From: Paractinoplanes rishiriensis
GTDB taxonomy: Bacteria; Actinomycetota; Actinomycetes; Mycobacteriales; Micromonosporaceae
Assembly: GCF_016862375.1 (NCBI RefSeq)
Contig: NZ_BOMV01000026.1
Location: 1 to 64,000, forward strand
Reading direction: 5' to 3'
DNA: 64,000 bases
Shown: positions 51,309 through 60,416 of the stretch, piece by piece
Layout of the letters: each line of letters starts with the position of its first letter
How positions within the stretch are numbered: the first letter of the stretch is position 1
Translations under genes and position numbers: made by a program
Notes under the pieces: generated by a model
The model's input: the letters and a program-made list of their open reading frames with translations, nothing else
Databases searched by the model: none
Told to the model about the DNA's origin: nothing

Positions 51309-51396
51309 CATTTATTTCATGGGTTGACGTAATCGGGCGCCCCGTCGTAATGTTCGCGAAACATTTACTTTCATGGATTGACTTAATTGCCCGCCC
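51309..51396 (+). repeat. Duplicated 34-35-bp promoter element, 53-bp period
   Basis: The segment 51309-51342 (starting CATTTATTTCATGG) recurs as 51362-51396 (starting CATTTACTTTCATGG). I count 29 identical positions of 34 plus one gap. Both copies contain TTGAC and a following TAAT. The 53-bp period equals about five helical turns. It lies 17-104 nt upstream of the pectinesterase start and probably represents paired operators or tandem promoters. Confidence 0.6.
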
Positions 51397-51412
51397 ACCA
51401 GGAAGGACCGAC

Positions 51413-52843
51413 GTGTCAGGCTTTCTGAACAGGACCGCGAGGCGCCTGCTGGCGACCGTGGTCGGGGTGTCCGCAACAGCCGCGGCGGTGGCCGTGACGA
51501 TGATGCCGGCCGAGGCGGCCGTGGCCCCCGCGGGCGGCGGCACCTACGCGATCGCGGCCGGCAACGGCGGCCGCTGCATCGACGTGGCGGCCGGCTCCAA
51601 GGACAACGGCGGGCTGCTCCAGCAGTGGGGCTGCTCCGGCGCGACCTGGCAGCAGTTCACCGTGACGGCCCGGGCGAACAACCGGTTCAACCTGGTCAAC
51701 GTGAACAGCACCCGGTGCGTGGACGTGCCGAACGGTGCCGCCACGGCCGGCGTCCAGATCCACCAGTGGGGCTGCGGCGACGGCACCAAGCCGGCCCAGC
51801 TGTTCACCTTCGCGGCCTCCGGCAGCGGATACCAGATCCGGAACGTGGCGAGCGGCATGTGCCTGTCGATCGCCACCGCCGGGAACGGCGCCGCGGTCAC
51901 CCAGGAAGGCTGCGCTGCCAACGCCAACCAGCAGTGGCAGTTCACCTCGGTCTCCGGCGGCGGTGGCGGGTCCTGCCCGTGCACCGTTTCCAAGGACGGC
52001 ACCGGCCAGTACTCGACCGTGCAGGCCGCGATCGACGCCGTGCCGGCCAACAACACCAGCCGCCGCACCATCACGATCGCGCCGGGCACCTACCGCGAGA
52101 TCGTGACCATTCCGGCGAACAAGCCGTTCATCACGCTCCAGGGCGCCGGCACCGCGGCCAACCAGACACTGATCGTGAACAACCACAGCTCGGCCGGTGG
52201 CTGGGGCACCTCGGGCAGCGCCACGGTCTTCGTCAACGGCAAGGACTTCATCGCCGGCAACCTGACCATGTCGAACGACTACGGCGAGGGCAGCCAGGCG
52301 GTCGCGGTCAACGTGAACGGCGACCGGGCGATCTTCAACAACGTGCGCTTCCTCGGCGCCCAGGACACCCTGCTGCTCAACAACTACCGGTCGTACTACG
52401 TGAACTCGTACATCGAAGGCACCGTCGACTTCATCTTCGGCGGCGGCACCGGCGTCTTCAACGCCTCGCAGATCTACGAGAAGCGTTCCACCGGCGGCCC
52501 GATCACGGCCGCTCGCACGGACCCGGCGAACGCGTACGGCTTCCTGTTCTACAGGTGCACGATCACCGGTGCGACCAACAACACCACTCAGCTGGGCCGC
52601 CCGTGGGGCCCGAGCGCGCAGGTGCTCTACCGCGAGTCGAACCTGAGCGCGACCATCCGCACCGCCCAGCCGTGGACCGACATGTCCGGCAACACCTGGC
52701 AGAACGCCCGCTTCCTGGAATACAAGAACACCGGTTCCGGCGCGGGTACCAACGGCAACCGCCCGCAGCTCTCCGACTCGCAGGCGGCGAACTACACCCC
52801 CCAGCGTTACCTGGCCGGCACCGACGGCTGGAATCCCCTCTGA
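51413..52843 (+). CDS. Secreted pectinesterase (CE8) with N-terminal ricin-type lectin domain
   Basis: A 476-residue protein. Signal peptide (SGFLNRTARRLLATVVG, cleavage AEA near residue 33) precedes a RICIN/CBM13 trefoil (about 43-180; QQW repeats). A glycine linker and a CE8 beta-helix follow. CE8 landmarks: GSQAVAVNV, FLGAQDTLL, GTVDFIFGGG (catalytic D) and LGRPWGPSA. It demethylates pectin, preparing it for the pectate lyases here. The GTG at 51413 has GGAAGG 6 nt upstream. RICIN-pectate lyase follows after 17 nt. Confidence 0.93.
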   Translation: MSGFLNRTARRLLATVVGVSATAAAVAVTMMPAEAAVAPAGGGTYAIAAGNGGRCIDVAAGSKDNGGLLQQWGCSGATWQQFTVTARANNRFNLVNVNSTRCVDVPNGAATAGVQIHQWGCGDGTKPAQLFTFAASGSGYQIRNVASGMCLSIATAGNGAAVTQEGCAANANQQWQFTSVSGGGGGSCPCTVSKDGTGQYSTVQAAIDAVPANNTSRRTITIAPGTYREIVTIPANKPFITLQGAGTAANQTLIVNNHSSAGGWGTSGSATVFVNGKDFIAGNLTMSNDYGEGSQAVAVNVNGDRAIFNNVRFLGAQDTLLLNNYRSYYVNSYIEGTVDFIFGGGTGVFNASQIYEKRSTGGPITAARTDPANAYGFLFYRCTITGATNNTTQLGRPWGPSAQVLYRESNLSATIRTAQPWTDMSGNTWQNARFLEYKNTGSGAGTNGNRPQLSDSQAANYTPQRYLAGTDGWNPL

Positions 52844-53388
52844 AAGGCAGAAAGATCCAGATGAGTACGAAGAGACGCGCAGCCCTCGCGGCCGTGCTCC
52901 TGGCTGCCCCGGTCGCCCTGGTGATCGCGGCGCTCCCGTCCGAGGCCGCCGTGCCACCCGCGGCGAACGGCACCTACACCATCGCGGCCGCGAACAGCAG
53001 CCGGTGCATCGACGTGGCCGCCGGTTCGAAGGACAACGGCGGGCTGCTCCAGCAGTGGGGCTGCTCGTCCGCGACCAACCAGCAGTTCACCGTCACGGCC
53101 CGTGGCAACAACCAGTTCAACCTGGTCAACGTCAACAGCACCCGGTGCGTGGACGTGCCGAACGGGGCCGCTACGGCCGGCGTCCAGATCCACCAGTGGG
53201 GTTGCGGCGACGGCACCAAGCCGCCGCAGCTGTTCACCTTCGCCGCGTCGGGTTCGGGCACGTACCAGATCCGGAATGTGGCGAGCGGGATGTGCCTGGC
53301 GGTCTCCGGCTCGTCGACGGCCAACGGCGCGGCGGTCACCCAGGAGAGCTGTGCCGCGAACGCGAACCAGCAGTGGGGGTTCAATCAG
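51539..53388 (+). repeat. Near-identical duplicated RICIN-domain coding segments
   Basis: The lectin-coding parts of two adjacent genes, about 51539-51954 (pectinesterase) and about 52966-53388 (pectate lyase), are close to identical at DNA level over several hundred nucleotides (offset 1430). Long exact stretches include synonymous positions, which suggests recent duplication or ongoing gene conversion. The catalytic domains are unrelated. Confidence 0.8.
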
Positions 53389-54297
53389 GTCGGCGGCGCG
53401 CCCGGCAGTTGGCCGAGCACGCCGGACGGCTTCGCCGGGGCGGCGGGCACGACCGGCGGCGCGGGCGGCCAGACCGTCACGGTCACCACCCAGGCGCAGC
53501 TCAACCAGTACGTGACGTCGAGCAGCCCGTACATCATCCGGGTGGCTAGCACGATCAACATCAGCCCCAAGGGCACCGAACTGCGGGTCGCCTCCAACAA
53601 GACGATCGTCGGCGTAGGCACCTCCGGCCACATCGTCGGCGGCGGCTTCTTCCTCGCGGCCGGGGTGCAGAACGTCATCATCCGCAACCTCACGATCCGC
53701 GACACCACCATGGCGGACGACGACCCGGGTGACGACGCCTACGACTACGACGCCATCCAGATGGACACCGCCAACCGGATCTGGATCGACCACAACCGGC
53801 TCTCCCGGATGAACGACGGCCTCATCGACAGCCGCAAGGACACCACCAACCTGACCGTGTCCTGGAACCACCTGGTGGACAACAACAAGACGTTCGGCAT
53901 CGGCTGGACCGAGAACGTCACCGCCCGCATCACGATCCACCACAACTGGTTCCAGAACACCAAGACCCGCAACCCCAGCGCGGACAACATCGCCTACGCC
54001 CACCTCTACAACAACTACCTGCAGGGCTGCACCTCGTACGGCAACTACAGCCGCGGCGCCACCAAGATGGTGATCGAGAACAGCTACTTCGAGAACTGTC
54101 CCAACCCGTACTACCCGGACTCGACCGCGCAACTGCGCCAGACCGGCAGCATCCTGGTCAACAGCTCGGGCAAGGCACAGACACTCGGCTCGGCGTTCAC
54201 CCCGAGCAGCTTCTACTCGTACACCCTCGACCCGGCGTCGAACGTGCCGGCCCTGCTGCGCTCCGCGACGGGCCCGCAGGCGAGCATCACCGGCTAG
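52861..54297 (+). CDS. Secreted pectate lyase (PL1) with N-terminal ricin-type lectin domain
   Basis: A 478-residue protein. Signal peptide (MSTKRRAALAAVLLAAPVAL, cleavage SEA near residue 30), RICIN/CBM13 domain (about 36-178), then a PL1 parallel beta-helix. PL1 features are LRVASNKTIVG, calcium-type DDDPGDDAYDYDAIQ, WIDHNRLSRMNDG, NLTVSWNH and HHNWFQNTKTRNPS (catalytic arginine R in TRNP). It cleaves de-esterified pectin made by the co-transcribed pectinesterase. Ribosome site is weak (GAAAGG), suggesting coupling. It is terminated by a hairpin. Confidence 0.93.
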   Translation: MSTKRRAALAAVLLAAPVALVIAALPSEAAVPPAANGTYTIAAANSSRCIDVAAGSKDNGGLLQQWGCSSATNQQFTVTARGNNQFNLVNVNSTRCVDVPNGAATAGVQIHQWGCGDGTKPPQLFTFAASGSGTYQIRNVASGMCLAVSGSSTANGAAVTQESCAANANQQWGFNQVGGAPGSWPSTPDGFAGAAGTTGGAGGQTVTVTTQAQLNQYVTSSSPYIIRVASTINISPKGTELRVASNKTIVGVGTSGHIVGGGFFLAAGVQNVIIRNLTIRDTTMADDDPGDDAYDYDAIQMDTANRIWIDHNRLSRMNDGLIDSRKDTTNLTVSWNHLVDNNKTFGIGWTENVTARITIHHNWFQNTKTRNPSADNIAYAHLYNNYLQGCTSYGNYSRGATKMVIENSYFENCPNPYYPDSTAQLRQTGSILVNSSGKAQTLGSAFTPSSFYSYTLDPASNVPALLRSATGPQASITG

Positions 54298-54312
54298 CAG
54301 CAATCCGCAAAG

Positions 54313-54342
54313 GCCGCCGCGCTCCTGCCAGAGCGCGGCGGC
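54313..54342 (+). terminator. Hairpin terminator of the pectinesterase-pectate lyase operon
   Basis: The arms GCCGCCGCGCTC and GAGCGCGGCGGC pair perfectly over a 6-nt loop 15 nt after the stop codon. A short T-containing tail (TGCGTTTCC) follows. Confidence 0.8.
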
Positions 54343-54448
54343 TGCGTTTCCTACCGGAACGCCCGCACCGCCGGCGATCGCGGTGTTGCCCGTGCTGGTT
54401 ACGCTGGGTTGCCCAGGACCATCCACACGACAGGTGCGGAGGAGCTAC

Positions 54449-54826
54449 GTGGCGGACGATCGCTCGGTATATCTGCAGATTCCCCAAGAGGTTGCCAGAC
54501 CCCTGATCGATGCGGGTCTAGCCGTGCCTTACCTGCGAACCGAACGACTCGACCCGGTCCTCGTGCCGACGCTCGTCGTCGCCGCCGCGACGTCGCTGGT
54601 GACCGTCGTGACCACCTCGCTGGCGCAGGCCGCCGCCACGGCGATCGCGCGCCAGCTCAAGAAGGCGTTCGGCAACAAGGGTGACACCGTCGCCCGGTTG
54701 CAGGCCGCGCCGGGTACCGCGGCACAGGAGGTCGATCTGGTGACCATTCCGGTTGATCAGCTTGCCGCACTGTTACGTGCCGCCGCCGGAGAGCAGCCCC
54801 AGGCCGCGGACGGCGCTGAAAAGTAA
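54449..54826 (+). CDS. Small protein with a hydrophobic Ala/Val/Thr segment, partner of the CHAT protease
   Basis: A 125-residue protein of no family I recognise. Residues about 36-67 form a hydrophobic stretch (VLVPTLVVAAATSLVTVVTT and following alanine-rich turn), then a basic patch (RQLKKAFGNKG). The C-terminus is alanine- and acid-rich. The GTG follows GGAGGAG. The CHAT gene starts 5 nt after its stop, so the two are made together. A membrane-acting effector, a protease substrate or an adaptor are all possible. Confidence 0.75.
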   Translation: MADDRSVYLQIPQEVARPLIDAGLAVPYLRTERLDPVLVPTLVVAAATSLVTVVTTSLAQAAATAIARQLKKAFGNKGDTVARLQAAPGTAAQEVDLVTIPVDQLAALLRAAAGEQPQAADGAEK

Positions 54827-54831
54827 CCGGC

Positions 54832-57800
54832 GTGTCTGACCCCGACGAAATAGTCAATACGATTGCCGCCGGTAGCCGCACAGAACTCGAGAACCTGCAG
54901 GAGCGCTTGGCCGCCGCCATCGAACGGACACGCGATCCATCGACGCTCGCCCTACTGTGGAACACGTCCGGCATGGTCACCGCCCAGCTGGCCAGAAAGT
55001 TTCAAGCGGACACCGCCGGCCAGGCCGTCGCCGCGTTCCGCGCGGCTGCCGATCACCTCTTGTTCACCATCGCCTCGGCCGAGTCGCAGCAGTCGTTCAC
55101 GGGTATTCTGCAGAATCTGATCCAGGCGTTGATGCTGCCCGGCGCGGACGTCGCCGGACTCGAATCCGTCACCCAGTTCATCAACCGGCACCGGAACGCT
55201 CCGCCCCTGTCCCGGCCCGAGGCCCTCGCCGAGGTCCAGGCCCGGCTCGGCAGTGCTTTTCTGCACCACGCACTCGTCCGCGAGGATCAGCGACCCGGTC
55301 TCGCCCGTCGAGGCCGGCAACTCATGGAAGCGGCCATGTCACACGAGTTGCCCGACGCGGGTCTGCTCTACGGTGGCGCGCTGTACTTCAACTACCTCAC
55401 CGCACTGGTGATGACGGCGACCAGGCCCGATGATCTCCGGAATTTCGCCGACACCGCGATCGCTTTCGACCGCTCGCCCGGCGTAGCACTGCGCACCCCG
55501 CCCCTTCGTGAGCACGCTGTCCATCAGCTCGCTCAGGCCGGGGCCACCGGCGACCCGGCGCTGATCGCCCGCCAGGCCTGGCGCCTGTGGCAGGCGTGGG
55601 CTCCCGACTTCCTCGAGGCACTCGTGACCACCGCGGAGTCGGGCGTTCCGATGCTGCCGGAACTGCCGGAGTGGGGCCAGCTCCTGCTCGCCTGGGACGT
55701 CCAGCGGGCCGTTCTCGCGACACGGCAGGCCAAGCCCGATCTGATGCGCTCGTACACGGGATGGCTCACCGCCGTCATCGGTTATCCAGCGCCGTTCGCC
55801 GCCCTGATCGGCGCCTACGCCGAGCAGGAGGCGGCACCGCCGGACGACCGGGATCTGTCCCCGTCTCCGGCTCGGCCGACATCCGTCGAGGCGCTGGTGC
55901 TGGAGAGGGAGCTGCCGCAATGGCGCAGCGCGGACGCCACCGACCTCCTTGCAGCGCTGCACGGGCAGGCCTCCCGGCGGTTCGGGTGGGACGGCCCGGC
56001 CGACGACGCCGCTCCCGAACAGTTCTTCGTATCCGAGATCAATGATCTTCTCGTGCAGCTGACCGACCAGGACGAGACGCTGCGCGCCGCCGGAATCCTC
56101 CGCCGGATCGAGGCCGAGGAGATCATGACTTTCTCGCGTCTCCGGCTCGCCATCGCGATGTACCGGCGGCTGATCCGCTGGACGTACACGGCAGATGCGG
56201 CGGGGCTGGGGGAGACCGAGAGCTGGCTCCGGCGTGCCGGCGCCCTTGCCGCGGAGGTGATCTCGGGGGCGGGTTACGAGGAGATCGAACTCGAACTCGC
56301 CTACCGGGCCCGCGCCGAGGCTGCCACCCAGCTCCTTCACGTCGCCTCTCACGTTCTCGCGCTCGACGCGGCCGCACTGGACCGCATGGCGGAGGAGGCG
56401 ATCGCCGCCTATCGTGACCGTTTCTCCGCGGCCGGGTCCGTCGTCACCTCCCTCAACGCCAACCTGGCCTATACCCGGGCCAGCAGTACCATCGCCGCTT
56501 TGAACCGGGGCGAGCAGCGGGAACAGCCGGACACCGAGGCGGCGTTCGCCGTCTTCCTGCAGGTATTCCTGACCGGGCGCCGCGAGTCCCCAGCGGACCC
56601 GGCGAAGGTCGGCATACAGGCCGGCAACGCCATTCTCCTCGCGGCCCACGTCGCCGAGAGCACGGCGATGGCTCACCGGCACGAGTTGCTCGACGCGAGC
56701 CATGCCGTGCTGACCCGTGCCGGCCTGGACCCGCCACCTGTCCTGGATCTGCACATCGACGCCGTGCTGGGGTTGATGGACGACCCACTGCGCCGGATCG
56801 TCGCGGTGGATCGCGCCCTGCTCGCCGACACCGCGGCCCGGCTTGCGACGGCGATCGACCCGACCCGCCCCGACACGGCGGCCCGGATGCGTCGTCGAGC
56901 CCGGCGCCTGGTCGACGAGGACAGCGCCGGTAACGTCGACCACGCTTTGGCGACCTGGCGCCGGATGACATCCAGCGGCGATCTGACCGACGCGGTCCGG
57001 GAGCTGCAGTTCTGGCTGCTGGAGATGCTGCAGGTTCCGTCCTATCAGTTCGGCCGGACAGTCGGCGTGCACATGGCCGGCCGGCAGGTCGGTTACCTCC
57101 TGCGTTATCTACCGGCACCCGACCGTATGACGCTGGTGCGCACGGCGTACCTCGTCGCCGATTCCGCCCGGTACGCCGGTCAGCTGGACCTGTCAGCGGC
57201 CTGGTATTCGGTGCTGCTGGCACCGCGACCGGACGATCCGGAACCCGTGCGCGCCCTGCTGGCGGTAGTGCGTCACGACCACATGCAAATGCTGGTCCAG
57301 CACGCTTGCTCGAAGCGCGACCAGCAAGCCGCCGTCCGCGCTCTGCGCGACATCGCCGGTATGCCGCACGACGGCGAGCACGACCCCCGGCGTCAGCTGC
57401 TCACGGCACTCGCCATTGTGGTCGCGGAGTTCGGCGCGACGCTCGACGGGGACGAGTTCATCGTGTCGGTCGACAGTCTCCTCGACGACGCCTGCGCGAC
57501 CGCCGCCGACGCCGACTGGGCACAGCTGGCGTCGGTCCTTCGCGGGCATCTCGCACTGGCGGAGGTCTGGTCCCGGCCGAGCCAGCTCGACAAGCTCATC
57601 CTGCTCTGCTCGCGGGTCCTCGACCGGGGTGTGGACGCCGATCGGGAAGCCGAGCTGCTTCGCGCCCGGGCCTACTGCCACCGGTTACGCGGCGAGATCG
57701 CGCGCAACACGCGCGACCTGGAGCGCATCACCTTCCTCCAGGACGAGCTGCTCGCCCACGGTGATCCGCTGGACAAGATCCGCGGCCGGGACCTGGTGCG

Positions 57801-59289
57801 CGAGTCACTGGTGGCCTCCGCGTGCTCTGCGCTCGCGGAGGGCTCGCCGCAGGTCGCGGTCGACATCGCCGAACTGGGACGAGCCCGTGCCCTGAGCGTG
57901 ATGGCGGAACGGGTACGGGCGCACAGCAGAGTGGGGTGGCACAACCCGCCCCGGCGGTGGGTGACCGATGGTGGGATGTCGCCTCTGCTGCGCTGGTTCA
58001 CGGATGCGCTGGCCGGCCGGTTCACCGGCGAGGCTCTGACCGCGGAGCAGGCCGGGTGGCTCGATTTCGATTGGCTTCGCGGCTTCTTCCCGGAAGGTCA
58101 CGGACCTGCCGTGGTGTCCTGGTCGCTGGCACACACGCGGGCCGGCTTCGCTGAGGCGGCGGCCTTGTCCGCCCGGGTCGGGATAGTGACCTATCAGATC
58201 GTCCGGCGGGAGACGCTGCACCTGGTCCATCTCGTCGGCCCGGGTGCTGTGGTGTACACGGGCGGCATCGACCTGGGTGCGGCGGACCACCTCACCCGGC
58301 TGTTCGAGAGCTGGCGTTCGGCCTTCGACGCTTGGAGCGACGCTCCGACACCGGAGCTGCAGCCGGTGGTGATCGACGTCGGCGGCCTGGCCGGACTGCC
58401 GGCCCGGCATCGCCGGGCGGTGGCAGCCCTGACCGGGAGTTACGCCTTGGCGAACCGTCCCGGCGGCGGCCTCCTGTCATACCTGCCCACGGTCCGGCTG
58501 GCAGTTACGGCAGACCGCGACAGAGCCGGCGGGCGACCCACCGGGCCGATCCGGATTCTGCACATCGGCGACGACACCTCGACCCTGATCGGCCCGTGGA
58601 TGGAGGCTGCCGCCCTGGCGGCTCAGAACCACGTCGAGGTGATCTCACTTGTCGGCGCCGATGTCTCGATGGAAAAGTTCGCTGAGCACGCCGGCTGGGC
58701 AACGATCATCGTTGCCAGCTGTCACGGCAGCTTCGACCAGAGCGATCCGCTGGCGACGGTGCTGAGCATCGGCCTGTCCCTGGCCGACATCGCGACCGAC
58801 GCGGCCCTCGCCGACGTCAGCTTCTTCCTCGTGGCGGCCTGCAATGCAGGCCGGCGTGGTGATACCGCGTACGAGCGTGAGGCCTTCTCGTTCGCCACAG
58901 CCGCACTGGCCGGTGGTTGCACCTGGGCGGCGGCCCCGATCGCCCCGGTCAACGACCTGGCCTCGGCGCTTTTGGTCACCGACTTCGTCACGGGCCTCCG
59001 CGATCAGGAGCCACCAAACGCGTTCGCCGATGCACTCGCGGGCCTGCAGTCGTGTCCGGAACAGGTGTTGCAGGAACGGGCGGCGGCCGCATGGAACAGG
59101 CTTCAAGCCGACGCCGGTCTGGTGTCCCGGATGCCCTGGCCGATCTGGGCGGTCTCCGGCACCGTCGAGGCCCGCATCCGCGAATTGCGACGCGGTGGCA
59201 CCGGCGCCACCGAGAACTACGTCTTGTTCGGAGCCGGGACTCGCGAGCGTTCCGCTTCCGGGGCCCCGCAGCCCGGCCATCCCTCCTGA
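54832..59289 (+). CDS. Large helical-repeat protein with C-terminal CHAT (caspase-like) protease domain
   Basis: A 1485-residue cytoplasmic protein. Residues 1 to about 1110 are alpha-helical, TPR-like repeats rich in alanine, leucine and arginine. The C-terminal CHAT domain (about 1150-1470) keeps the catalytic His-Cys dyad: H1298 in VASCHGSFD and C1337 in VAACNAG. CHAT peptidases with TPR sensors act in bacterial conflict or cell-suicide systems such as Craspase (Csx29) and gasdermin-linked proteases. No ligand-sensing domain is obvious. It is coupled to the small hydrophobic protein upstream and convergent with a Kelch lipoprotein gene (8-nt gap). Confidence 0.88.
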   Translation: MSDPDEIVNTIAAGSRTELENLQERLAAAIERTRDPSTLALLWNTSGMVTAQLARKFQADTAGQAVAAFRAAADHLLFTIASAESQQSFTGILQNLIQALMLPGADVAGLESVTQFINRHRNAPPLSRPEALAEVQARLGSAFLHHALVREDQRPGLARRGRQLMEAAMSHELPDAGLLYGGALYFNYLTALVMTATRPDDLRNFADTAIAFDRSPGVALRTPPLREHAVHQLAQAGATGDPALIARQAWRLWQAWAPDFLEALVTTAESGVPMLPELPEWGQLLLAWDVQRAVLATRQAKPDLMRSYTGWLTAVIGYPAPFAALIGAYAEQEAAPPDDRDLSPSPARPTSVEALVLERELPQWRSADATDLLAALHGQASRRFGWDGPADDAAPEQFFVSEINDLLVQLTDQDETLRAAGILRRIEAEEIMTFSRLRLAIAMYRRLIRWTYTADAAGLGETESWLRRAGALAAEVISGAGYEEIELELAYRARAEAATQLLHVASHVLALDAAALDRMAEEAIAAYRDRFSAAGSVVTSLNANLAYTRASSTIAALNRGEQREQPDTEAAFAVFLQVFLTGRRESPADPAKVGIQAGNAILLAAHVAESTAMAHRHELLDASHAVLTRAGLDPPPVLDLHIDAVLGLMDDPLRRIVAVDRALLADTAARLATAIDPTRPDTAARMRRRARRLVDEDSAGNVDHALATWRRMTSSGDLTDAVRELQFWLLEMLQVPSYQFGRTVGVHMAGRQVGYLLRYLPAPDRMTLVRTAYLVADSARYAGQLDLSAAWYSVLLAPRPDDPEPVRALLAVVRHDHMQMLVQHACSKRDQQAAVRALRDIAGMPHDGEHDPRRQLLTALAIVVAEFGATLDGDEFIVSVDSLLDDACATAADADWAQLASVLRGHLALAEVWSRPSQLDKLILLCSRVLDRGVDADREAELLRARAYCHRLRGEIARNTRDLERITFLQDELLAHGDPLDKIRGRDLVRESLVASACSALAEGSPQVAVDIAELGRARALSVMAERVRAHSRVGWHNPPRRWVTDGGMSPLLRWFTDALAGRFTGEALTAEQAGWLDFDWLRGFFPEGHGPAVVSWSLAHTRAGFAEAAALSARVGIVTYQIVRRETLHLVHLVGPGAVVYTGGIDLGAADHLTRLFESWRSAFDAWSDAPTPELQPVVIDVGGLAGLPARHRRAVAALTGSYALANRPGGGLLSYLPTVRLAVTADRDRAGGRPTGPIRILHIGDDTSTLIGPWMEAAALAAQNHVEVISLVGADVSMEKFAEHAGWATIIVASCHGSFDQSDPLATVLSIGLSLADIATDAALADVSFFLVAACNAGRRGDTAYEREAFSFATAALAGGCTWAAAPIAPVNDLASALLVTDFVTGLRDQEPPNAFADALAGLQSCPEQVLQERAAAAWNRLQADAGLVSRMPWPIWAVSGTVEARIRELRRGGTGATENYVLFGAGTRERSASGAPQPGHPS

Positions 59290-59297
59290 AACAGGCC

Positions 59298-60416
59298 TCA
59301 GGGCCGGACCACGACGGCGGTGGCGGTCAGGAACGTGCGGTCGTCGTAGCCACCGGTGATGAGAACCCGCCCGTCCGGGAGCGCGGCCGCCGCCGGGAAC
59401 TGCCGCTCCGGACCGGGAACGGTGGTCAGCCGGCGCAGCGCGCCGCCGGCGTAGGTGTCCACGCCGGACCCACCCGCGATGACCACCCGTCCGTCGGTCA
59501 GGGTGACCACCGCGTCGGAGATCTTGTATCGCGGCTCGGACATCACCGGCCCCGCCCGGAACGCGCCGGTGCGCGGATCGAACCGCTCGGTCCGGGTGAG
59601 CCGTGCCTGCCGTTCGTCGGCGGTCTGGCCGCCCACCACCAGGGCGCCGCCGTCCGGCAGCCCGGCCAGCGCCAGCTTGTACTTCGGCGCGTCGAGCCGC
59701 CCGGCCTCAGCCCAGGAGTCGCTGGCCGGATCATAGATCGCCGCCGTGTCGAGCAGCGTGCCGCGCGCGGACTGGCCACCCGCGACGAGGACCCGGCCGT
59801 CCGCGAGCAGTGCCGCACCGTGCAACGACCGTGGCCCCGGCAGCGCCGCAGCCGCAGTGAACCGGCCGGACGCCGGGTCGTAGATCTCCGCCCCGGCGAG
59901 GACGTTGGTGCCGTCCGCCCCGCCGGCGATGAGCACCCGTCCGTCCTGCAGGCGGGTGGCGGTGTGTTCCGCGCGGCGGGCCGACACCGCACCGGCATCG
60001 GCGAACCGTCCGGTCGCCGGGTCGTACACCTCGGCGCTGGCCAGCGGCGGCAGCCGCTCACCCGAGAACCCGCCGACCACCAGGACGCCGCCGCCGGCGA
60101 GGGCAGTCGCGGTGTGCCCGGCCCGCGGCACGGCGAGCGGCGGGCCGGGCGCGAACCGCCCGGTCGCGGGGTCGTACAGCTCACTGTCCGCACCGGCGGT
60201 GCCGTCGCAGTGGTCCACGACGCAGCCACCGACGACCAGCACGCGACCGTCGCGGAGGGGGGTCGCGGTGTGCGACGCGCGGGCGACGGCCATCGACAGG
60301 CCGGGCGGTGCCGGTGGTGGTGGCTCACCGGCGGAGCAGCCGGCGGAGAGCACGCCGGCCGTCAGGATCAGACACATCGCGAGTGGGCGGCGCATGGTTG
60401 CGGGCCTGCCGATCAT
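59298..60416 (-). CDS. Kelch-repeat lipoprotein
   Basis: A 372-residue exported protein. An N-terminal lipobox (LTAGVLSAGC) marks it as a lipoprotein. Six or seven Kelch-type blades follow, each with HTAT-L-DGRVLVVGG and YDPATGRF motifs, forming a beta-propeller outside the membrane. The ATG at 60416 overlaps the upstream gene's stop as ATGA; the in-frame ATG at 60395 (MRRPLAM) would also give a signal peptide. The ligand is unknown. Its coupling to a membrane-anchored protein suggests a shared surface role. Confidence 0.85.
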   Translation of the reverse strand: MIGRPATMRRPLAMCLILTAGVLSAGCSAGEPPPPAPPGLSMAVARASHTATPLRDGRVLVVGGCVVDHCDGTAGADSELYDPATGRFAPGPPLAVPRAGHTATALAGGGVLVVGGFSGERLPPLASAEVYDPATGRFADAGAVSARRAEHTATRLQDGRVLIAGGADGTNVLAGAEIYDPASGRFTAAAALPGPRSLHGAALLADGRVLVAGGQSARGTLLDTAAIYDPASDSWAEAGRLDAPKYKLALAGLPDGGALVVGGQTADERQARLTRTERFDPRTGAFRAGPVMSEPRYKISDAVVTLTDGRVVIAGGSGVDTYAGGALRRLTTVPGPERQFPAAAALPDGRVLITGGYDDRTFLTATAVVVRP

